Of a stretch of DNA of 64,000 nt, positions 44,098 to 52,211 are shown in pieces; within the stretch, counting starts at the first letter, position 1; each line of letters starts with the position of its first letter. This DNA is from Candidatus Gastranaerophilales bacterium. Its GTDB lineage: Bacteria; Cyanobacteriota; Vampirovibrionia; Gastranaerophilales; Gastranaerophilaceae. The position numbers were made by a program, and so were the translations under genes. The notes under the pieces were generated by a model. That model had not been told where the DNA came from. It searched no databases and was given only the letters and a program-made list of their open reading frames with translations. The DNA is taken from assembly GCA_944325875.1 (NCBI GenBank), contig CALVBU010000002.1, positions 124,001-188,000 of the forward strand, read 5' to 3'.

Positions 44098-46179
44098 ATG
44101 AAGAAAATATTATTATCAATAATATTATGTTTTTTGTTAGTAAACCCGACTTTATCTTCTGCATTGACAACAAATGAATTTGGGTTTGGCATTTCTTTAA
44201 ATCGAGTTGGCGATGATGTTATAATAGAAAATGTTATATCTAATTCAATTGCAGATAAGTTAGGTTTAAAAAATGGGCAAAAAATTATTAAATTTAACGG
44301 AAAAAAAATCAATAAAGTTAAAAATTCAGATATTGAAAATATTAACAGTAAATATAAATCATTAAAAATTACAACTTTTGATAATAAACAATACAAATTA
44401 AAATCCGAAGATATTTCATTATTAAATTCGTATAACCAAATTCAAGAAACTTATAACCAGAATACAAAATATAAAGTTACTCCGTATAAAACTGAAAAAA
44501 TTATCTTAGCTAATGATATTGAAAACAAACATGCTAAGTATGCAAATGCATATTTAAACTATGCTGATGCTATTGCAATTGAGAATTCAAAACTTTATGT
44601 TGATTTATTTAAAGTAACTGATGAAAATATAAAAATAGCACTAGAAAAAACTAAAAATAATGAGATTAATCCATATTCAGAACTATACAATTCAATTTAT
44701 CGGACAAATAAAACGTATGATATATATGGAGAAGCTTTTAAACAATTTCTAGAACTTTCTATATATAATGATGTAAATATTGACTTAATCCATAGGCAAA
44801 TATCAGAATTTAATGAACAGCAAAAAAAACAATTTGCGCAATTTGCTTATAATACTAGGATTGTAGCAAATCTATATAGTTATACGAATCGTGAGCTTAG
44901 TACGTATTTATTAAAACATACTATTAATGCAAACAAAACAGATATTTGGCAAAATGAACTTAAAGTAGAAAATAATATATATAATATAAAATACAAAGAA
45001 CTATGTAATCTTATTGCAACTTATAAAATAGAAATTAAAAAACCGGGTCCACTATCTAATCGTGAACAAATTACAGCAGGTATTGTTCCAAATTCAAAAT
45101 GGGTAGACGACAAGCAAATTATAGTACTTGCACAGGAAAAAGGTTATAATCCAAATAAGTCTCTAGATTTTGCAAGATTAAACACAAATAACCATACACA
45201 ATATACTTCTTTAAAACAATTAAATAATTATAAAGTACAAATACCCCTCAGTTTAGTTTATTCTTTGCCAGAAGGTGTTAAACAAATTGGATCTGAGGGT
45301 ACAGTAAGTAAGCCTAACGAATTTACTTCTATTATTCTTTTAGTTCAGAAAAGCATTATTTGTAATGCTAAAGGAGATATAAATAATGCTATTATAAATT
45401 TAAATAATGCTTTTTCAATTCTTGAAAAGAATGGATATACTCCTACCTCAAAGCACACATCAGATACAATGAAGGATTTATATTTATATAGAGCATATTT
45501 ATACCTTAAATCGGGTAATGAAAATTATTTATATGAAATATGCCAAAATATATATTATGCTTTATCTTTTTATAATGCTCTACCTTCTCGTAATATGTTT
45601 TATTCATCTAATTTACACAGTAAAGAATTTTTGCATAACGGTATTTCAGCTTATGAGCAACGTAATTTGATTTATGAAATATTAGATGATAAAAATATTT
45701 CATCTTATACAAAGCACGAAGTATACAGATATATTATTTCAATTCTAAACACTGAAGTTGGTACTTATATAACATTACCTGCTATAGCAAGTTATATTGA
45801 ATATATATATAGCCTTGATGATTCAGATCCGTTATTTACAGAACTGAGGAAAAATAAAACACAAATTTTAAATTCTTATATCTCAACACTTAGGGGTTCA
45901 TATGCTCTAATTTCAAAAGGAATTTTAATCATGGCAAGTGGACAGTTCAATGAAGGATGTAATATAGTATATAATGGATTTAAAGGACTAAATTTAGATG
46001 AAAGAGAATATGCTTCTTATTTAATTCATTATTCGTTATTTATATTAAGAACATACGATTTAAATTATTTAAATTTACCTAATGCTGTGAAACTTAATGA
46101 TCCTAAAATCGAACTATTAGAATCTTACCGAAATTTAATTTATAAACATCACAGAGAATTTCAAATGATTAGGAGATAA
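44098..46179 (+). CDS. Exported PDZ-domain protein (693 aa)
   Basis: Signal peptide MKKILLSIILCFLLVNPTLS to about residue 24. Residues about 25-105 form a PDZ domain: FGFGISLNRVGDDVIIENV, then SIADKLGLKNGQKIIKFNGKKI, which places the ligand-binding loop and the typical GL-x-x-G-D-x-I motif. The remainder (105-693) is helical with TPR-like stretches (SIICNAKGDINNAIINLNNAF), and has no protease motif. It probably works as an envelope scaffold. GGAGTG precedes the ATG; the next gene starts 2 nt after its stop. Confidence 0.7.
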   Translation: MKKILLSIILCFLLVNPTLSSALTTNEFGFGISLNRVGDDVIIENVISNSIADKLGLKNGQKIIKFNGKKINKVKNSDIENINSKYKSLKITTFDNKQYKLKSEDISLLNSYNQIQETYNQNTKYKVTPYKTEKIILANDIENKHAKYANAYLNYADAIAIENSKLYVDLFKVTDENIKIALEKTKNNEINPYSELYNSIYRTNKTYDIYGEAFKQFLELSIYNDVNIDLIHRQISEFNEQQKKQFAQFAYNTRIVANLYSYTNRELSTYLLKHTINANKTDIWQNELKVENNIYNIKYKELCNLIATYKIEIKKPGPLSNREQITAGIVPNSKWVDDKQIIVLAQEKGYNPNKSLDFARLNTNNHTQYTSLKQLNNYKVQIPLSLVYSLPEGVKQIGSEGTVSKPNEFTSIILLVQKSIICNAKGDINNAIINLNNAFSILEKNGYTPTSKHTSDTMKDLYLYRAYLYLKSGNENYLYEICQNIYYALSFYNALPSRNMFYSSNLHSKEFLHNGISAYEQRNLIYEILDDKNISSYTKHEVYRYIISILNTEVGTYITLPAIASYIEYIYSLDDSDPLFTELRKNKTQILNSYISTLRGSYALISKGILIMASGQFNEGCNIVYNGFKGLNLDEREYASYLIHYSLFILRTYDLNYLNLPNAVKLNDPKIELLESYRNLIYKHHREFQMIRR

Positions 46180-46181
46180 TT

Positions 46182-46838
46182 ATGAAAATAGATATTAAAA
46201 TAGTTATAGGTTTGATTTTATTATTTTTAATAACCATTTTCGGATTACTATATACAAAAGAAACAAAAACAGTACTAAATAATAAAGTGCAAGAAAATAC
46301 AAATAAAAATATACCGAATATACCTCTGCAAATAAATAACACTACATTAAGTTGTGAATCCGATGAAACAAAAAGTGTTGTAATAAATATATTTCAGGAA
46401 AATGATAATTATTACAAGTATATTGATGAAAACTCTATCGCAGCCCTGAACTTAAAATATCCTGCAGCAGAAAATTATGATAGTAATATAGATAGGTATG
46501 AATGTACTGGCAAAATAGTTATGAATGCAAAAGGATTGGGTTTTCTTCCTTCCGAGCAGAATTATAATAATAATTATTATAATACAGTTCGTAGTTATTC
46601 TGAATATTTGAAAGGCTATGATACATATGAAATAGATGTAAGATATAGTGTACAAATGTCAGAAGGCAGTTTACTTGTAAAAGTTTCAAGTTACGATTTA
46701 CAATACAACGGCAAATTAAGTTGCAAAAAAACATCTTGTAATGGAATAATTGACAAAAAAGTATACGCTCAGAAACAACAACGAGAAAAAAGAATGCAAT
46801 TAAAAAAAGAAAGTGAAACAATGGTATTACCAGAATAA
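46182..46838 (+). CDS. Membrane-anchored uncharacterised protein
   Basis: 218 residues. One N-terminal membrane helix (IVIGLILLFLITIFGLLYT, about residues 6-25) is followed by an extracytoplasmic domain rich in Asn and Tyr, with four cysteines (SCESDE, YECTGK, SCKKTSC) that could form disulfides. The C-terminus is charged. It starts 2 nt after the PDZ gene stop, so the two are coupled. No family recognised. Confidence 0.65.
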   Translation: MKIDIKIVIGLILLFLITIFGLLYTKETKTVLNNKVQENTNKNIPNIPLQINNTTLSCESDETKSVVINIFQENDNYYKYIDENSIAALNLKYPAAENYDSNIDRYECTGKIVMNAKGLGFLPSEQNYNNNYYNTVRSYSEYLKGYDTYEIDVRYSVQMSEGSLLVKVSSYDLQYNGKLSCKKTSCNGIIDKKVYAQKQQREKRMQLKKESETMVLPE

Positions 46839-46898
46839 TTCAAAAACAATACACAAAATATTAACAGTTCAAATTAAAAATAATAGCAGGTTTATTTA

Positions 46899-47579
46899 AT
46901 GTGTGAAAAATTTTTAAAAGAAAATCAAAAATTTTGTAGCCAACCTGGGAGCAAAATTAATTCAAAAATTATAATAATCATATCTATAATATTTGGAATT
47001 GCTTTGATAACCATCGCGATTTTGAAACTAAACAGCCCTAAAAACCTAGAAATTGAAACAAAACAGAAGCAAGTAATCAAAACACCTGTACAAACTTTAC
47101 AGTAGATTGATGAACTGCAGGCAAAATATTTTAATGTTATAAAAAGAAATGATGTTTTGCTTCAAATACAGGACAGCGATGAGTATCAACAGGACATGAA
47201 AGACTTAAATAATCTTTTCAAGGAAGTTGAACAGAAAATAGATAAAAACAACTATTACCTGTAAAAATATTATAAAATTAAAGAGCAGTATGCCGTCAAT
47301 ACAGGAACATCACAAAGCGATATGAATATATTTGCGTCAAATGAATATAAAGCAGTTGACGGATTATTAAACGAAACATACCAAGCAGTAAAAGTAAAAA
47401 TTTCGCCAGATGATTTTAAACAACTAATAACAAGCGAATTAAAATGGCTTAAAGAGGTTGAAGATTATTATAAAGTATATGAACAGCAGGGATTTTGTAC
47501 AATCGGTTCACTTGTCCATTCAGAATATGAATGCAACATGAGAAACTTTAGAACATTGCTTTTAATGCTTTATTTTTAA
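46899..47579 (+). pseudogene. Zinc-ribbon/TM/LprI-like gene with two in-frame stops
   Basis: One reading frame of 226 codons is interrupted by TAG (47103-47105) and TAA (47262-47264). It reads a degraded zinc ribbon (CEKFLKENQKFCSQPGSKI), a membrane helix (IIIIISIIFGIALITIAIL), a coiled-coil stretch (IDELQAKYFNVIKRNDVLL), and a C-terminal LprI/DUF1311-like domain (YKAVDGLLNETYQAVKVKI, ELKWLKEVEDYYKVYEQQGFC). Both stops can come from glutamine codons by a single C-to-T change. The second ribbon cysteine is lost, consistent with decay. Confidence 0.65.
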
Positions 47580-47621
47580 TCATCGAATGCTTATTCAAGT
47601 AGATTGTCAATATTATTTATA

Positions 47622-47760
47622 AATACATCTAAAGATAAATATTTTGCACAAGCTAATATCTCTTTAAAATTACTCGCTCAACAGTTTTATAACGAGGAAT
47701 TTATATATATTAAGTCATACCAAAATATCATCAGGTCAGTTAGAAAAAATGCTTAAAAAG
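47622..47760 (+). pseudogene. Fragment of a second large serine recombinase
   Basis: The + strand reads KYFAQANISLKLLAQQFYNEEFIYIKS, which parallels LYAQGDISLKNLTQKLFDEGFIYTQS in the integrase at 40209-41717. After a frameshift the reading TKISSGQLEKMLKK parallels PKISTGHLGKILSNES. Only this part of the recombinase domain remains. It is diverged from the intact integrase, so it marks an older element rather than a recent copy. Confidence 0.6.
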
Positions 47761-47906
47761 TGTTTTATTAACAAAATCTTAAAACAAACTTAATTTTAAT
47801 CGAACTCGTGGAAATGTACTAAATATAATACATTCTACGGGTTTTATTGTATTTAAAAAAAATATTAAAAAAATCTTTAATCGAACTTGTCAAAGCCAAT
47901 AAAAAT

Positions 47907-47928
47907 GAGGGTTTGAAGCATATCAACC
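47907..47928 (-). terminator. Terminator of tRNA-Arg
   Basis: On the minus strand GAGGGTT pairs with AACCCTC, followed by ATTTTTATT, about 15 nt after the tRNA 3' end. Confidence 0.6.
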
Positions 47929-47946
47929 CTCTATTTTATGAAAAAA

Positions 47947-48020
<74 letters not shown>

Positions 48021-48117
48021 CTGTCAGAGGAACTTTCCAGACGTTTGGTTTCTGTGGGGTATCTGTATTCATCCCTCATTGATTTTATATTAACATAAAC
48101 ATTTTCTTTTGCAATAT

Positions 48118-49005
48118 TTATTTATTTTTTTCTTTTATTTTACCTCGATATATTGGTATAAAGCCTAATAAACAATATTCTATTATATCTGGATAATAAT
48201 AAAAACGCTTTAATACTGTTATTCCTAAGAATCTATAACGATCTCTTTTGGCATATTTATATCCGTTTAACAAGTTTAGACCTTTTTCTTTTGCAAACTC
48301 TAACATTTCTTTTTCTGATATTGCATAATCTTTTGCATTTTGTTCTGATTTAGTGGACATTATTGATGTAGGATTTTTTCTGTAATAGTAGATTGCACTT
48401 GGCACTGTTACCACACTATCCATATAATATATTGCTTTTAAGCACCAGATTACATCTTCATATACTCTTCCTACAGGAAATTTCACATTGCTTTGCAAAA
48501 GTTTTTCACGGTTATAAATTTTGTTCCAAACATAACTATATATTGGGGCATAAGTTAATTCATTTTTTTTATTTTTATCGTTTGAAAATTCTTCTTTTGT
48601 ATAAATCAATTTTTTTCTTTTGCGATTACCGGTAACTCTGATAATACTGCTGCAAGCTAAATCACTGTTATGTTTTTTCGCAGTATTGTACAAGCTTTCT
48701 AAATAATTTTTATCAATCCAATCATCTGAATCAATAAAGCTGATATATTCACCACGAGCAAACTCCATACCTTGATTTCTTGCAGCAGATATTCCTTCGT
48801 TCACTTTATCAATCAACCTTATACGTGAATCTTTTTGAGCAAATTCTTTCAAAATAGCCAGAGTATTATCCTTGGAACCATCATTTATACAAATTATTTC
48901 AATATCTTTAAGAGTCTGATTTATAACAGAATCCAGACATTGCTTTATATATTTCTCAACATTATATGCCGGAATAACAACTGATACTTTTATATTTTCA
49001 CTCAT
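48118..49005 (-). CDS. GT2 family glycosyltransferase
   Basis: 295 residues from ATG 49005 (MSENIKVSVVIPAYNVEKYI), chosen because TTGGAG sits at the right distance; an in-frame ATG 12 nt upstream overlaps the preceding gene by 10 nt. The GT-A fold shows INDGSKDNT, the nucleotide-binding SFIDSDDWID with the metal-binding DxD-like DSDD, and the acceptor-site region GRVYEDVIWCLKAIYY (ED). It likely adds a sugar to a surface glycan. It is encoded directly after a paralogue. Confidence 0.87.
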   Translation of the reverse strand: MSENIKVSVVIPAYNVEKYIKQCLDSVINQTLKDIEIICINDGSKDNTLAILKEFAQKDSRIRLIDKVNEGISAARNQGMEFARGEYISFIDSDDWIDKNYLESLYNTAKKHNSDLACSSIIRVTGNRKRKKLIYTKEEFSNDKNKKNELTYAPIYSYVWNKIYNREKLLQSNVKFPVGRVYEDVIWCLKAIYYMDSVVTVPSAIYYYRKNPTSIMSTKSEQNAKDYAISEKEMLEFAKEKGLNLLNGYKYAKRDRYRFLGITVLKRFYYYPDIIEYCLLGFIPIYRGKIKEKNK

Positions 49006-49007
49006 TT

Positions 49008-49988
49008 TTATCTCCAACTATATTTTGCAAAAATAATTTTTAATTTCAATTCTAAATAAGAAATTCCCTTTTGAATTTTTAACCTAGACCACCAATATTT
49101 TGGATATTTTTCATTTAAGTAGTTTTGTAACTTTAAAACAGCCTCAAAAAACTCATCCGCAATTTCTTCACTGGCTTTTGTATACCAAGATAGCGACTTT
49201 TCAAAATATTTACCTAATATAAATTTTCTATAATCATCATCTATATCCAAATTATTTAATAAAGCCTCAATTTCATATACGTTATAAATAGGTGATAGGC
49301 TTTTCTTTTTATTAACCGCAGTAATAGCTCCTGCTCGACTCTTTATATAATAATATAAATTATCACTAACAACTTTAATTTTATCCGCACATAACATTGA
49401 ATGGATAAAAAATAACTGATCTTCGCCATTCTTTATTTCTTGGAATCTTATATTATGCTTATTAATAAAATCAACACGATACATCTTACTCCAAGCTGTT
49501 GGAGGAAACTTAAATATATCTTTCCCTAAATCATTGCATCCAAAAAGTTTTTTTCTAAATTTTAAAGGGATTTTAGAAAAATCATATCCACCTCTTTTAA
49601 TGATTGGATTTCCATTTTTTTCTCGGACAGAAAATGCTCCAAAAACTACAACATCAGGATTATCAGACTCAGCTTTTTGCAAACATTTTTCTACTAAATT
49701 TTCACTAACCCAATCATCGGAATCAACAAAAATTAAATATTCTCCATTTATATACTTCATTCCCTCATGCCGAGCTGAAAACAATCCCCCGTTTTGTTTA
49801 TTCACAATTTTGATACGAGAATCTTTTTCTGCAAAAGAATTTAAAATTTCGAGCGAATTATCAGTAGAACCATCGTTTACACAAACGATTTCGATATCCT
49901 GAAAAGTTTGCTTAATCAAACTTTCAAGACATTTTGATAAATACTTCTCAACATTATAAACAGGAACTATAATTGATACCTTAGGCAT
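49008..49988 (-). CDS. GT2 family glycosyltransferase
   Basis: 326 residues. The N-terminus MPKVSIIVPVYNVEKYLSKCLESLIKQTF and VNDGSTDNSLEIL bind UDP-sugar; IFVDSDDWVSEN is the DxD motif, and IKNGEDQLFFIHSM the catalytic ED motif. It probably extends surface polysaccharide or LPS. It has a consensus promoter directly upstream and is followed 2 nt after its stop by a second GT2 gene; the two form an operon of related enzymes. Confidence 0.88.
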   Translation of the reverse strand: MPKVSIIVPVYNVEKYLSKCLESLIKQTFQDIEIVCVNDGSTDNSLEILNSFAEKDSRIKIVNKQNGGLFSARHEGMKYINGEYLIFVDSDDWVSENLVEKCLQKAESDNPDVVVFGAFSVREKNGNPIIKRGGYDFSKIPLKFRKKLFGCNDLGKDIFKFPPTAWSKMYRVDFINKHNIRFQEIKNGEDQLFFIHSMLCADKIKVVSDNLYYYIKSRAGAITAVNKKKSLSPIYNVYEIEALLNNLDIDDDYRKFILGKYFEKSLSWYTKASEEIADEFFEAVLKLQNYLNEKYPKYWWSRLKIQKGISYLELKLKIIFAKYSWR

Positions 49989-49997
49989 AACATTTTA

Positions 49998-50026
49998 ATA
50001 ATATTAGAGTCTATATATAATGTCAA
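49998..50026 (-). promoter_or_regulatory. Consensus promoter of the glycosyltransferase pair
   Basis: On the minus strand -35 TTGACA (50021-50026), a 17-bp spacer, and -10 TATTAT (49998-50003). The -10 ends 9 nt before ATG 49988, leaving a leader of only 2-3 nt and no ribosome-binding site. Confidence 0.65.
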
Positions 50027-50125
50027 CTTCACTACTAACTGAGATTATGTAAATTAATCTTAATATTAAGCAAACTTTTTCAACTTTAGCTTTAATATTA
50101 TAAATAACATTAAGGGGTATAAAGA

Positions 50126-52066
50126 ATGAAAATTTCACCAGTAAATGCACTAAATTACATTTCTGCAATTAAAAATATAAAAACATCTGAGACTTACACA
50201 CATCAAAATATAAACGACCGTTTTGAAAAACAAAATATATATAATGCAATCTCATTTACTGGAGTCGATGGCAAAGGCAAAGTAAAACAAAGAGGCATGC
50301 TTTTTCATATTTCAAGCCTTCCTGCAACCCGTTCTTATTGCGGTCAATTCTTAGATCCGCAAACAAATCAGTTTATTGATTTTTTAGAAAAATCACATCA
50401 AACACACTGGATTATGAACCCGCTTTTTGCATTGGGAAATGACTTATGCCCATATAACGCTTCCGGGCGTTTTAGCAAAAATAAATATCTTGTTAACCTA
50501 AATGAATTAACAAAAAATAGATATGGAAATCTATTAAAAGAATCAGAACTTCCTGATGATATTACATCTCCAGTGTTTACTATGGATATGTTGAAAAAAC
50601 AAAAAGACCCACGTTTTACAAAAGCTTATAAACGTTTTAAACAACTTGATAATAATCATCCTTTAAAAATTGAATACAATAAATTTGAAAAAGAAAATAA
50701 TGACTTATGGTTAAACACTTATGCGGCTTATGATACTTTATCCGCAAAATACGGGACAAACTGGAAGAATTGGCCTGAATATTTAAAAAAGCTTCCAGAA
50801 AATATAAAAGAGGAAAATCTTTCTTTTGAAGAAGTTTTTAACGATGATGAATTAGATACGTTTAACCAATACAAGTTTGAACAATTTATTTATGACAAAC
50901 AATTCAATGAATTTAATAACCAATTAAAATCAAAAGGAATAAGACTTATACTCGACTTGGCGATAGGGGTTGATCCAAATGGAGTTGACACTTGGGCAAA
51001 CAAAAACATATTCCTTCTTGATAAAAACTACAACCCGACCAAAGTAAGTGGCTGCCCACCAGAAGCTGCCTATCCTTACACACAAGTCTGGGGACATGCA
51101 TTGTACAACTACGACTCACCTGATTTTTGGACATATCAGGAAAACTCATTAAAAAAACTTTTAAAAGAAGGTGACCTAAGACTTGATCACTTTGTAGGAT
51201 ACATAAATAGAGCTGAAATTCCAACAACTTACAAAACTTCAGATGGAAGAATTTTAAAAGACAGTGAAATTTTCGCACCAAAAGATAAAGGTGGAATGGG
51301 TAAAGACTTTTTTGAAGAAGACTGGATCGTAAGACTTGATAAAAAAACAAACTCACAAGGGGAAAATATGTTTGAACTATTCAAACGTGTTGCAAAAGAA
51401 CAAGGCTTAAAACCTTCAGATTGTTATATATTAGAAGACTTTGGACCACTTGCAGAAACAAAGGCATATAAAGAATTTAAAAACAATTTTGCAGAAGATT
51501 TTGTAAGTCAAAGAATTCCTATCGCAATGGGTATTGGAGAAAATATAAGCAAAGCTCAAGACAAAAATAATATATCTAACCCTGAAAATATTGAAAAACA
51601 AAAGAATATTGCAATATTAACAGGCAATCATGATCTACCACCGCTTAGAGAATATGTAGATCTGCTTTTGGATAATAAACCAAAAGATATCAATGGAAAA
51701 AATTCTCCTGCGCTATTTAGAGAATTTTGCAAAGATGAATTACACCTAACAAAAAATGAAATGGCAGATAAAGATTTAGTCCTAAAAGAACTAATGAAAT
51801 GGCACTATACAAGAAATGTAAAACAAGTTCAAACAACACTTCAAGATGCCTTGGGACTATATTTCAGACCAAATATCCCAGGATTTTGGAATGGTATGGA
51901 AGATAAATATAAAATGAAAACAACAGCAGAAGCACTCCTACCTTTCTGGAGCAGAGTATTTCCAAAAGATTTCTTAACTCGTACCGATAAAAGCGGAATA
52001 AATCCGGGATATAAAGATTTAGCCGATGATTATGTAAAAATGATGGATGAACTATACAATCCATAA
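50126..52066 (+). CDS. malQ: 4-alpha-glucanotransferase (GH77, MalQ-like) with N-terminal ISFTG extension
   Basis: 646 residues. After a 45-residue extension carrying AISFTG (41-46), the GH77 fold begins RGMLFHISSLPATRSYCGQF. Catalytic motifs are RLDHFVGY (nucleophile Asp), YILEDFG (acid/base Glu) and LTGNHDLPPLREY (third acid, normally THDNP; here NHDLP). It disproportionates malto-oligosaccharides in glycogen or starch turnover. AAGGGG precedes the start. A GH57 gene and a glucokinase gene nearby support a glucan pathway. Confidence 0.86.
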   Translation: MKISPVNALNYISAIKNIKTSETYTHQNINDRFEKQNIYNAISFTGVDGKGKVKQRGMLFHISSLPATRSYCGQFLDPQTNQFIDFLEKSHQTHWIMNPLFALGNDLCPYNASGRFSKNKYLVNLNELTKNRYGNLLKESELPDDITSPVFTMDMLKKQKDPRFTKAYKRFKQLDNNHPLKIEYNKFEKENNDLWLNTYAAYDTLSAKYGTNWKNWPEYLKKLPENIKEENLSFEEVFNDDELDTFNQYKFEQFIYDKQFNEFNNQLKSKGIRLILDLAIGVDPNGVDTWANKNIFLLDKNYNPTKVSGCPPEAAYPYTQVWGHALYNYDSPDFWTYQENSLKKLLKEGDLRLDHFVGYINRAEIPTTYKTSDGRILKDSEIFAPKDKGGMGKDFFEEDWIVRLDKKTNSQGENMFELFKRVAKEQGLKPSDCYILEDFGPLAETKAYKEFKNNFAEDFVSQRIPIAMGIGENISKAQDKNNISNPENIEKQKNIAILTGNHDLPPLREYVDLLLDNKPKDINGKNSPALFREFCKDELHLTKNEMADKDLVLKELMKWHYTRNVKQVQTTLQDALGLYFRPNIPGFWNGMEDKYKMKTTAEALLPFWSRVFPKDFLTRTDKSGINPGYKDLADDYVKMMDELYNP

Positions 52067-52211
52067 CACTCATAAATTGCATAATTTCAAAATTTCTCCA
52101 AAAAATTTAGTTAAGATTAATGTTATTTTCAATTAAATTTATTGGTAATTTTGTTATGTTTTCGTTACAATCAAAACATAGATTACTCAATAAAAAAAGG
52201 AATAAGAAATT

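Larger units (their letters stand above)
47580..47946. other. Gene-poor junction with integrase relic and repeats
   Basis: No intact gene is found. It contains a serine-integrase fragment (47622-47760), two near-identical TTTAATCGAACTYGT copies (47795-47809 and 47876-47890), and the terminator hairpin of the tRNA (47907-47928). It is the right border of the accessory region. Confidence 0.5.

Noticed and set aside
46899-47579. Stop codon reassignment (TAG or TAA read as Gln)
   Set aside because: All other genes in the window end normally at TAA, TAG or TGA and have no internal stops; decay explains the two stops better.
50946-51356. 136-codon ORF antisense to the GH77 gene
   Set aside because: It has no ribosome-binding site and its residues mirror the GH77 coding strand.
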